DNA of 64,000 bases, taken from the NCBI RefSeq assembly GCF_014145335.1, contig NZ_JACIVI010000003.1:248001-312000 (forward strand), read 5' to 3'. Position 1 is the stretch's first letter. Each line of letters starts with the position of its first letter. Made by a program: the position numbers and the translations under genes. Below are positions 34,134 through 41,715 of this stretch, piece after piece. Below the pieces are notes generated by a model. The model ran no database searches, had not been told where the DNA came from, and was given only the letters and a program-made list of their open reading frames with translations. Source of the stretch: Aquariibacter albus (lineage in GTDB: Bacteria; Pseudomonadota; Gammaproteobacteria; Burkholderiales; Burkholderiaceae_C).

Positions 34134-34865
34134 TCAGAGGCCGACGGTCAGATTCACCCAGGCCTCGGGCAGGACGCCCAGCACCCAGGCCTCCAGCACC
34201 TTGTCGGCCCCCGTCAGGATGGCCACGCCCATACCGCCCAGCAGCAGCGCGAAGCCCTTCTTCACCGCGTCCACCCGCGCCAGCACCGCGCCGCGCATGC
34301 GGTTGAAGCCGCTGCGCGAGGCATAGGCCGCCAGCACCAGCGGGATCGCCGCGCCCAGGCCGAACACGCCCAGCACCAGCCCGCCGCGCAGCAGCCCGCC
34401 CTCGCTGGCCACCAGCGTCAGGGCCGAGGCGAGCAAGGGGCCCGAGCAGGGGCTCCAGACCAGGCCCAGCACCCCGCCCAGCAGCAGCGCACTGCCCAGC
34501 GAGTTCCCGCCCAGCCGCGAGGACGCCGCCTGCGCCGTGCTGGCCAGCGGCATCATCCATTCGGTGAAGCGTGCGCTCAGGGCCGGCACCCACATCACCA
34601 CCGCAAAGGTGATCAGCAGCAGCGCGCCGGCCACCCGCACCGTGTCGCCGTCGATGCCCAGCGCCGGCCCGGCCACGCCGACCAGCATGCCGATCAGCGC
34701 GAAGGACAGGGTCATGCCCAGGCCCATGGCCAGCGGCGCATGGCGGTTGGCCTGCATCGCGCCGCCCAGCACCAGGGGAAGCAGCGGGAACACGCAGGGC
34801 GAGAGCGTCGTCAGGCTGCCGGCGCCCAGGCTCAGCCCGAGCTGGGTAAGGGACAGTGCCGCCAT
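34134..34865 (-). CDS. CcdA/DsbD-type membrane electron carrier
   Basis: 243 aa, six or seven hydrophobic segments. The two CcdA-type Cys-Pro motifs are at TTLSPCVFPLLPLVLG (first helix) and VWSPCSGPLLASA (fourth). These two Cys carry electrons from cytoplasmic thioredoxin across the membrane. The start ATG overlaps the upstream thioredoxin-like gene's stop by one base (TGATG), so the pair is translationally coupled and probably acts as one periplasmic reduction route. Confidence 0.88.
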   Translation of the reverse strand: MAALSLTQLGLSLGAGSLTTLSPCVFPLLPLVLGGAMQANRHAPLAMGLGMTLSFALIGMLVGVAGPALGIDGDTVRVAGALLLITFAVVMWVPALSARFTEWMMPLASTAQAASSRLGGNSLGSALLLGGVLGLVWSPCSGPLLASALTLVASEGGLLRGGLVLGVFGLGAAIPLVLAAYASRSGFNRMRGAVLARVDAVKKGFALLLGGMGVAILTGADKVLEAWVLGVLPEAWVNLTVGL

Positions 34866-35257
34866 CACCGGCTCCCGGCGGTGGCCGTGGCCAGCGCGGC
34901 GCGCAGGCCGGCGGCCTCCGTCACGCCGCCGACGCGCTGCGTCTCCGTCGCGCCGCGGAACACCACCAGCGTCGACTGCACCCGCACGTTCAGCCGCTTG
35001 CGCAGCGCCTTCTCGGTGTCGTAGTCGGCCACCAGCACCGTCACGTCCAGGCCAGGCTCGGCCTGCAGCTGCTTCAGGCTGCGTTCCTGCGCGACGCAGG
35101 TCGGGCACCAGGGCGCATGGAAGTGCACGGCCACCGGCTTCTGCGCCGCCTGCAGGCTGCCCAGCCGCGCTTCGCTGTAGGGCTGGATCTCCAGCGCCAG
35201 GGCATGGCCGCCCCACAGGGCGAGGGCGAGGAACACGGGCAGGTGACGGCGGAACAT
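34865..35257 (-). CDS. Periplasmic thioredoxin-fold protein
   Basis: 130 aa from ATG 35257, with GGAG 7 nt upstream; a TTG at 35263 would add two residues. The signal peptide (FRRHLPVFLALALWGGHALA) is followed by a thioredoxin fold with HFHAPWCPTCVAQE, that is, active site CPTC, and the cis-Pro replaced by a Val/Gln-Ser turn at VRVQSTLVVF. CPTC is unusual compared with CGPC or CGHC. It is coupled to the CcdA-like gene, which probably keeps it reduced. Confidence 0.88.
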   Translation of the reverse strand: MFRRHLPVFLALALWGGHALALEIQPYSEARLGSLQAAQKPVAVHFHAPWCPTCVAQERSLKQLQAEPGLDVTVLVADYDTEKALRKRLNVRVQSTLVVFRGATETQRVGGVTEAAGLRAALATATAGSR

Positions 35258-35371
35258 GGGCAACTCCGGGGGATGGGCATCGCAGACGATGCGGATGCCC
35301 GGGAGTCGCAGCAGGGCCGGCCGGCCTTACAGCCCGGGCGAGGCCGGCCCGGCAAGATCGTTCACGCCTTC

Positions 35372-36184
35372 TCAGTCGGCCGTCTGGTAGCGCGGTGCCG
35401 GCGTGTTGGCCGAGAGCTGGGGCAGCAGGGCGGCACGCGCCGTCTCGTAGGCCTGCAGTGCCGCTTCGCTGTGCAGCGAAGGCACGGTGATCAGTTCACC
35501 GCGGTCGAAGCCCCGCAGGGCGGCATCCACCATCGGCTCGGCGCCCATCACCATCTCCGGCGGCAGATGCTCCACCGGCAGGCCGCCCTTGGCCCAGAAG
35601 GGCGTGGCCGTGGCGCCAGGCAGCACCGCCTGCACGCGCACGCCGCGGGCCGACAGCTCGTGATGCAGCGAGCGGCTGAATGCCGTCACGAAGGCCTTGC
35701 TGCCGCCGTAGACACCGTTCAGCAGCTCGGGCGCCAGGCTGACGATCGAGGAGATGTTGATCACCGCACCACCCCCCCGCGCGACCAGGCCCGGCACCAC
35801 GGCATGGCTCAGCCGCATCAGCGCGGTGATGTTCAGCTCGATCATCTGGGCCATGCGCTCCACATCGCTTTCAAGCAGCGGCAGGTGCGTGCCCGCGCCG
35901 GCGTTGTTCACCAGCAGGCTGATCTGCGCGTCCTCGCGCAGCCGCTGCGCCACCTTCTCTTGCCCCTCGCGCTGGGTGAGGTCGGCCACCAGCACGTCCA
36001 CCTGGCGGCCGGTGTCGCGCTGCAGTTGCACGGCCTGCTCGGCCAGGCGCTGGGCATCGCGGGCGACCAGGATCAGCGCGTGGCCGCGGCGGGCCAGGCG
36101 GTCGGCATAGACCGCGCCGATGCCGGAGGAAGCGCCGGTGATCAGCGCGGTGCCAAGCGAGGGGGAGGGGTGCGAGGGGGCCAT
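35372..36184 (-). CDS. SDR-family oxidoreductase
   Basis: 270-aa classical short-chain dehydrogenase. The nucleotide-binding loop is ITGASSGIGAVYADRLA, NNAG follows, and the catalytic residues are Ser in NISSIVSLAPELLNGVYGGSKAF with Tyr-x-x-x-Lys (YGGSK). It resembles the YqjQ/DltE-like oxidoreductases of unknown substrate. It is divergent from the GlxA-type regulator 63 bp away, which probably controls it. Confidence 0.9.
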   Translation of the reverse strand: MAPSHPSPSLGTALITGASSGIGAVYADRLARRGHALILVARDAQRLAEQAVQLQRDTGRQVDVLVADLTQREGQEKVAQRLREDAQISLLVNNAGAGTHLPLLESDVERMAQMIELNITALMRLSHAVVPGLVARGGGAVINISSIVSLAPELLNGVYGGSKAFVTAFSRSLHHELSARGVRVQAVLPGATATPFWAKGGLPVEHLPPEMVMGAEPMVDAALRGFDRGELITVPSLHSEAALQAYETARAALLPQLSANTPAPRYQTAD

Positions 36185-36247
36185 CGGAAGCTCCTGAGGG
36201 AAGAGGGGAACAGGGCTTCATGATCGGATTCGCAGCGCATGTCGTAA

Positions 36248-37258
36248 ATGACGCATACAGTCATGAATCAAGACATCACCTGCCAACCCATGCACCGCCT
36301 CGGCTACATCGTCTCGGACGGCTTCCAGCTCATGGCCCTGGCCACCCAGGCCGTGTTCGAAATGGCCAATCACCTTGCCGGCCGGCCCTGCTACGACCTG
36401 GCCTGCTACAGCGCGGCGGGCGGCCTGGTCATGTCCTCCAGCGGCATCCCGCTGAGCACCCGGGCCCTGGGCGCCGCAACCCAGGCCGACACCTGGCTGG
36501 TGGCCGGCGTGCTCGATCCCCTCGCCCACGAACCCGACGAGGCCGTGCTGAAGCTGCTGCGACGCGCCCTGCGCCATGCGCGCCGCGTGGCCGGCCTCTG
36601 CACCGGCAGCTTCGTGCTGGCCCGCGCCGGCCTGCTGGACGGTCGGCGCGCCACCACCCACTGGGCCCACGCCGCGGCCCTGCAGGCCCGCCACCCCCGC
36701 GTCCGCGTCGAGCCCGACCGCATCCATGTCGTCGACGGCCCGATCTGGACGTCCGCCGGCATGTCCGCCGCGCTCGACCTGGCCCTGGCCCTGGTCGACC
36801 GCGACCTCGGCCCCGAGGTGGCCACCGGCGTGGCGCACCGCCTGGTCATGCCGCAGCGCCGCCTGGGCGGCCAGTCCCAGCATGCCGAACTGCTAAGGGT
36901 CGCCCCCAAGTCCGACCGCATCCAGCAGGCGCTGGAACATGCCCGCACCCACTTGAAGCAGCCGCTGTCCGTCGAGACCCTGGCCGAAGTGGCCCGCCTC
37001 AGCCCACGCCAGTTCAGCCGCGTGTTCACCGCCGAAACCGGCAGCTCGCCGGCCCGTGCCGTCGAAGGCCTGCGGCTGGAGGCCGCGCGACTGATGATCG
37101 AGCAGAGCCGCCACCCGCTGGACGTGGTCGCCCGCGAAACCGGCTTCCGCGACCGTCGCCACCTGCGCGAAGCCTATCTGCGCAAGTTCGGCGTGCCGCC
37201 GCAGCTCTCGCGCCGGAGCGCGCGCGGCGCAGGCCCCGCCGGGACGGATGGACGCTGA
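36248..37258 (+). CDS. GlxA-family AraC-type regulator
   Basis: 336 aa. The N-terminal DJ-1/PfpI-like domain (RLGYIVSDGFQLMALATQAVF, VAGLCTGSFVLARAGLLDGRRAT) keeps the nucleophile-elbow Cys, usually for sensing rather than catalysis. The C-terminal AraC domain has two HTHs (SVETLAEVARLSPRQFSRVF and HPLDVVARETGFRDRRHLREAYLRKFG, partly quoted). Alternative ATGs at 36263 and 36290 are possible. Divergent position and family habit point to control of the SDR gene. Confidence 0.9.
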   Translation: MTHTVMNQDITCQPMHRLGYIVSDGFQLMALATQAVFEMANHLAGRPCYDLACYSAAGGLVMSSSGIPLSTRALGAATQADTWLVAGVLDPLAHEPDEAVLKLLRRALRHARRVAGLCTGSFVLARAGLLDGRRATTHWAHAAALQARHPRVRVEPDRIHVVDGPIWTSAGMSAALDLALALVDRDLGPEVATGVAHRLVMPQRRLGGQSQHAELLRVAPKSDRIQQALEHARTHLKQPLSVETLAEVARLSPRQFSRVFTAETGSSPARAVEGLRLEAARLMIEQSRHPLDVVARETGFRDRRHLREAYLRKFGVPPQLSRRSARGAGPAGTDGR

Positions 37259-38120
37259 GACTGCGATGACCGAGCACATGCGGCCAGCGGCTCAGCTTGA
37301 CGTCCAGTGCGCGCTGGGGCGCTGCATGTTGTCCCTGCAGCAAGACGAGCACCTGCTCAAGGCCCTTCTGGCGCAGCACGAACGAACCGGGTCGATCGAC
37401 ACGCTCGACGCGGAGCAGGCCGCGAGGCGCGACAGGCTCGCAAACCTCACCCTCGGCAGCCTGGCGAAGGTCCTGTTCGAGACCGTGGTGGTGCCCGAGG
37501 GTTTCGAATGCGAACGGCTGCCCACGCATCCGACGCCCCCCGATCAGCCCCTCTTCGCGATCAGCTTTCGTCTGGCCTTCGCACCCGACCGGCTGGCGGA
37601 TCTGCGCGCCCAGGTGGAAGAGCTGGTGCTGATGCGCAACGAGCTGGTGCACCACTTCATCCAACGCTTCGACCTGTGGACAGACGAAGGCTGTGCCACC
37701 GCCCTGCGCCACCTCCAGGACAGCCACGCGCTCATCCGCCAGCACCACGAGCAGCTGCGCGAGTGGATCCACAGCCTGGATGCCAGCAGGGCGCAGGCGG
37801 CTGCCTTCCTCGCATCCAAGGCCTTTGAAGATCTGTTCGTCAACGGCATCGCGCCGGATGGCCACATCGCATGGCCGGCCAGCGGCATCGTCTGCGTGCT
37901 GCGCGAAGCGGCTCGAGCCCTGTCCCAGGACGGGTGGACTCCGCTGGCCGCCGCCCGTGAGTGGCTGCGGGCCAGGCATCCCGAGCAGACCCCGGAAAAG
38001 TACGGTCGCCGGAGCTGGCCGCAGGTCTTGCACGACTCCAGGATGTTCGAGCTGGTCTACCGCCCGCAGGAGGGTGGAGCGAAGGCCGCATGGTTCCGCG
38101 AGCGTCCCGTGCGAGGGTGA
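37248..38120 (+). CDS. LOTUS/OST-HTH-like domain protein, unknown role
   Basis: 290 aa; the ATG at 37248 overlaps the GlxA gene by 11 nt and a second ATG at 37266 is also plausible. The first ~190 residues are helical, with LLKALLAQHERTGSI, NLTLGSLAKVLFETVVVPEGFE and RNELVHHFIQRFDLW. The last ~65 (GWTPLAAAREWLRARHPEQ, then YGRRSWPQVLHDSRMFELVY) match the pattern of an OST-HTH/LOTUS domain, a winged-helix RNA-binding module. The domain call is by eye. Its stop codon (38118-38120) directly abuts the left end of the IS3-type element, so the natural C-terminus may have been altered. Confidence 0.68.
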   Translation: MDAETAMTEHMRPAAQLDVQCALGRCMLSLQQDEHLLKALLAQHERTGSIDTLDAEQAARRDRLANLTLGSLAKVLFETVVVPEGFECERLPTHPTPPDQPLFAISFRLAFAPDRLADLRAQVEELVLMRNELVHHFIQRFDLWTDEGCATALRHLQDSHALIRQHHEQLREWIHSLDASRAQAAAFLASKAFEDLFVNGIAPDGHIAWPASGIVCVLREAARALSQDGWTPLAAAREWLRARHPEQTPEKYGRRSWPQVLHDSRMFELVYRPQEGGAKAAWFRERPVRG

Positions 38121-38147
38121 TGGGCTGCTGCCGGTTTCATGGACACC
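38121..38147 (+). repeat. IS left inverted repeat (IRL)
   Basis: Begins TGGGCTGCTGCCG and ends TGGACACC. Compared with the reverse complement of 39335-39361 it differs only at positions 14, 17 and 19. Confidence 0.88.
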
Positions 38148-38181
38148 TTGCTTCGGTGGAAGATGGAACCGGAGGTGACGT

Positions 38182-38463
38182 ATGAGGACGAGACGACTGT
38201 TCAGTCGCGAGTTCAAGCTTGAAGCGGTGAAGCTGGTCCAGGAGCGGGGCGTGGCGGTGGCGCAGGCTGCCCGCGACCTGGAGGTGCATGAGAACGTGCT
38301 GCGCAAGTGGATACGCGAAGCGTCGGCGGACCCGGCGCAGGCGTTTCCCGGGCAAGGGGTGATGAAGCCCGAGCTGGCCGAGATTGACCGGCTGCGCAAG
38401 GAAGTTGCCAAGCTCAAGATGGAGCGCGACATCCTGAAAAATGCCGCGGCCCACAACGCCTGA
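38182..38463 (+). CDS. IS3-family transposase OrfA
   Basis: 93 aa. The N-terminal helix-turn-helix (FSREFKLEAVKLVQERGVAV, then ARDLEVHENVLRKWIRE) and a C-terminal leucine-zipper-like helix (EIDRLRKEVAKLKMERDILK) are standard for IS3 OrfA. The A-rich slip site near the end (CTGAAAAATG, 38434-38443) is present. However, orfB lies in the same frame as orfA, not in the usual -1 frame, so programmed frameshifting could not make a full OrfAB here. Confidence 0.88.
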   Translation: MRTRRLFSREFKLEAVKLVQERGVAVAQAARDLEVHENVLRKWIREASADPAQAFPGQGVMKPELAEIDRLRKEVAKLKMERDILKNAAAHNA

Positions 38464-38472
38464 GGACTCCCT

Positions 38473-39322
38473 GTGAAGTTCGAGTTCGTGGCAAGGCACC
38501 GGGGGGCCTGGCCGGTCAACGTGATGTGCGGGGTGCTCGGTGTCTCGGGGAGCGGCTTCTATGCGTGCCTGACCTGTCCGCGCAGTCAGCACAGCCTGGA
38601 GGATGATGTGCTGGGCACGCATGTCCGGCACAGCTTCCTGAGCAGTGACCGCACATACGGCGCACGGCGTGTCCGGCACGACGTGCTGGAACTGGGGATG
38701 CACTGCGGGCTGCATCGCATTGAGCGCCTGATGCGGACGCAGGCCCTGCCAGCACGGCCCCGACGGTGAGGATGACCCAAGGACGATGGCACGCGCAGCG
38801 AGATTGCCGACAACGTGCTGGACCGTCAGTTCCAGGCCGACGGACCGAAGAGGAAGTGGGTGGCCGACTTCACCTACATCTGGACGGCCGAGGGCTGGCT
38901 CTAAGCGTCGGTCGTGATGGACCTGTACTCACGCAGGGTCGTGGGCTGGTCGATGCAGTCGAGCATGACATCGCAGCTGGAGGCCAATGCGCTGATGATG
39001 GCCGTCTGGCGCAGAGGCAGACCGCAGGATCTGCTGCACCACTCGGACCCGGGCAGTCAGTACACGAGCGAGCACTTCCAGCGCCTGCAGGCCGAACAAG
39101 GCACCAAGTGCGGCATGAGCCGGGGCGCAGAGGTATGGGACAACTCGGCCATGGAAAGCTTCTTGAGCAGCTTCAAGACCGAGCGCACAGCGCGCAAGGT
39201 GCACCGTTCGCGAGAACATGTCAGAGCAGAAGTGTTCGACTGCATCGAACGCTTCTACAACCCGACGCGCCGACACTCGACACTGGGATATCTCGGCCCC
39301 GGTGCAGTTCGAGGAAGCGTGA
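38473..39322 (+). pseudogene. IS3-family transposase OrfB, broken
   Basis: DDE integrase-type transposase reading in one frame from GTG 38473. It is interrupted by in-frame stops at 38767 (TGA), 38773 (TGA) and 38902 (TAA). Homology continues across all three: RTYGARRVRHDVLELG before, then KWVADFTYIWTAEGWL, LYSRRVVGWSM, LLHHSDPGSQYTSEHFQ, WDNSAMESFLSSFKTERT and ERFYNPTRRHSTLGYL. Near 39300 one extra C shifts the frame, hiding the natural end PVQFEEA-stop at 39320-39322. All four lesions point to disuse. Confidence 0.88.
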
Positions 39323-39334
39323 GAAGCCTAGGTC

Positions 39335-39361
39335 GGTGTCCACGGAATCGGCAGCAGCCCA
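39335..39361 (-). repeat. IS right inverted repeat (IRR)
   Basis: Begins GGTGTCCACGG and ends GCAGCAGCCCA. It is the reverse complement of IRL at 24 of 27 positions. Confidence 0.88.
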
Positions 39362-39673
39362 GTCACCGGACGATCTATGGTACGGACCGTGCTTCGGTGG
39401 CTCTGCAAAACGATACGACGCCACAAGCATGGTTGATTGCTCAACAGATCATCCGAATCATCGATGCAACATCACTCTTATGGCAGATTGCGCCAGCGAA
39501 GTGGGTAGACTCAAGCGTATTTGTGCTTGCCACAGCAGTTGGGTGATGTCCAACGCGACACGCCAAGTCACCCTAAAGATCAAGTCTGCGACTTCAATTA
39601 ACTAGGCAACATGACCATCTGACAGTCCGCGGTCTACTGTTGCATGCACTTTGCGCTAAAAATCATTGCGAAT
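39362..39673. other. AT-richer spacer between IS and acyltransferase genes
   Basis: 312 bp of noticeably lower GC than the chromosome backbone. Open frames crossing it are run-on from the IS. No gene or clear sigma-70 promoter can be supported. It probably carries the promoter of the acyltransferase pair; the 40 bp before 39674 are A/T-rich. Confidence 0.4.
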
Positions 39674-41680
39674 ATGGACTACCGAAGAGAAATTGATGGC
39701 CTGCGCGCACTGGCAGTCGTGCCCGTAATTCTGTTTCATGCGGGTTTTGAAGTCTTTGGCGGTGGATTCATAGGCGTTGATGTATTCTTTGTAATCAGCG
39801 GCTACCTGATCACTTCTATCCTTTTAAAGGACTTGGAGCGCGGTAGCTTTTCCATCTTAGATTTTTACGAGCGGCGTGCTCGCCGGATTCTCCCGGCTCT
39901 ATTCTGGATGCTTTTGGTGTGCCTGCCCATGGCTTGGCTTTGGCTTTTGCCGGGAGACGCGAAAGAATTCTCCCAGAGCTTGCTCGCCACTTCACTTTTT
40001 GCCTCAAACGTGTTCTTCTGGCAGCAAAGCGGGTATTTTCACGCTGCCGCAGAACTAAAGCCCCTTCTGCACACCTGGAGCTTGGCCGTAGAAGAGCAGT
40101 ATTACGTCATCTTACCTCTCTTTATGCTGAGCTGCTGGCGGTACGGGAAGCGCTGGATAATTGGTGTGCTGGGCAGCATTGCGGCCATAAGCATGATACT
40201 TGCAGAGGTGGGGTCAAGGACTCATCCAGACGCGGCGTTTTATTTGGTTCCAACCCGCGGCTGGGAACTTTTGATGGGGGCACTTGCTGCGTTCTATCTA
40301 TCTCAGCGCGAGCGGCATCCTGTGAGTCCCGCGATGAGGGAGGGAGCTGGTTGGCTGGGTATAGCAATGATCGCGGCAGCCATTCTGATTTATAACAAGA
40401 CGACTCGCTTCCCTAGCATATACACTCTGCTGCCAACCGTAGGAGCCTTGCTGATCATTCTCTTTGCAACCCAACAAACACGATCCGGTCGTTTCCTCGG
40501 CAACAAGGCATTCGTCGGCATAGGCCTGTGCAGCTACAGCGCCTACCTTTGGCATCAACCCCTTTTCGTCTTCGCTCGCCACGCAGAGGCTGTGGAGCCA
40601 GGCAAATTGGCCTTCGGTGGACTGGCTTTACTTTCAATGCTTCTCGGCTGGGCGAGTTGGCGCTTCATTGAGACACCGTTCAGAAATCGGGAGCGACTTA
40701 CTCGTCGAAACCTGGGAATATTTTCCTTCGTGGGCCTAGTGATTTTCGCTTGTGTTGGCGGGTTAGGTAGCATGCTGGCCAAAACCTATGAAGAATATTG
40801 GCCAACTCGGTTCCCTAAAACTCAACAAACATTCTATCGAAATATCATAACTACATCTCAGGGCTCTCAAAATTTCTTGGCGGCAGAAAGCGGCAAACAG
40901 AACTTGACCGCCTGTCGATTTAATGTCAGCGAGCTGGATTCAAAAGTCGGGCGAACCCTTCTTGAATGCCGTGCGACCCACGGCCCCGGCTTTCTGGTGC
41001 TTGGTGATAGTCACGCAATCGACCTCTTTGGGGTTATAAGCTCGCGCTTCAACAATCCCTTTATAATTGGTCTGACCAGCGGAGGCTGTCGGCCGCACAC
41101 CCCGCACAGGAACTGCCAATATGCAGCAGTAAAAGCTTTTGTGCAGTCCCATCCTGAAACCTTCAAGCACATTATTTACGAGCAAGCCGGCTTTTATCTG
41201 ATGCGTGACGCTCGCGGCAATGAAGGCGCACGGACGATGTTCACAAAGATACCTCATGATCAGGCTGTGCCCATCAGTGGCTATGATAAGGAAAAAATTC
41301 AGGCCACACTCGATTATCTTGTTGAATTGGCGGGCGTCACACCAGTGACTTGGTTGCTGCCCAGGCTAGAGCCACATATTTCACGACGCTTCCTCATTCA
41401 GCAGGGTTGTCACTATCGCTATGGCCTGCGACCCAACCTGGCAGATCTGTTCGACGGACTGGAGCAGGAGATAAACTCAGTTGCCGCTGCGCATCCAGCG
41501 CCCCCCAACTTTCGCTTACTTTCACAAAATCGTTTGATGAAATTTGTTTTGCCGGATGATCTGGCAAACTGTGATGCCATCTACTGGTCAGACGGAGACC
41601 ATCTGTCAAGCGCCGGTGAAATCCGCTTTGGCCAGCGTTTGCCGCCGGACTTTTTGAATCCACCCAACTCAACGCACTGA
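39674..41680 (+). CDS. Acyltransferase-3/SGNH membrane protein (OafA-like), copy 1
   Basis: 668 aa from ATG 39674 (MDYRREIDGLRALAVVPV), aligned with the start of its tandem paralogue; an ATG at 39644 adds ten residues. About ten transmembrane helices form the acyltransferase-3 domain (conserved FHAGF His, GVDVFFVISGYLI, FYERRARRILPAL, WSLAVEEQYY). The C-terminal SGNH domain has GDSHAIDLF with the nucleophilic Ser, and DGDHLSSAG with the Asp and His. Such proteins acetylate O-antigen or other surface sugars. GC is much lower than the surrounding core genes, suggesting horizontal acquisition. Confidence 0.93.
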   Translation: MDYRREIDGLRALAVVPVILFHAGFEVFGGGFIGVDVFFVISGYLITSILLKDLERGSFSILDFYERRARRILPALFWMLLVCLPMAWLWLLPGDAKEFSQSLLATSLFASNVFFWQQSGYFHAAAELKPLLHTWSLAVEEQYYVILPLFMLSCWRYGKRWIIGVLGSIAAISMILAEVGSRTHPDAAFYLVPTRGWELLMGALAAFYLSQRERHPVSPAMREGAGWLGIAMIAAAILIYNKTTRFPSIYTLLPTVGALLIILFATQQTRSGRFLGNKAFVGIGLCSYSAYLWHQPLFVFARHAEAVEPGKLAFGGLALLSMLLGWASWRFIETPFRNRERLTRRNLGIFSFVGLVIFACVGGLGSMLAKTYEEYWPTRFPKTQQTFYRNIITTSQGSQNFLAAESGKQNLTACRFNVSELDSKVGRTLLECRATHGPGFLVLGDSHAIDLFGVISSRFNNPFIIGLTSGGCRPHTPHRNCQYAAVKAFVQSHPETFKHIIYEQAGFYLMRDARGNEGARTMFTKIPHDQAVPISGYDKEKIQATLDYLVELAGVTPVTWLLPRLEPHISRRFLIQQGCHYRYGLRPNLADLFDGLEQEINSVAAAHPAPPNFRLLSQNRLMKFVLPDDLANCDAIYWSDGDHLSSAGEIRFGQRLPPDFLNPPNSTH

Positions 41681-41715
41681 ACCAGACCGGTTGCGCCGAG
41701 CAAACAGCCTGAACC

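Larger units (their letters stand above)
38121..39361 (+). mobile_element. Decayed IS3-family insertion sequence
   Basis: 1241 bp with 27-bp terminal inverted repeats matching at 24 of 27 positions, orfA and orfB of IS3-type, and TG...CA ends. The 3 bp flanking the ends (TGA on the left, GTC on the right) do not match, so there is no target-site duplication. orfB has three in-frame stop codons and a late frameshift. It is therefore an old, immobile copy or the product of a later rearrangement between two copies. Confidence 0.88.

Noticed and set aside
38766-39605. Alternative-frame protein across the IS right half
   Set aside because: It runs antagonistically to the conserved transposase frame and has no homology; it exists because of the in-frame stops and GC bias.
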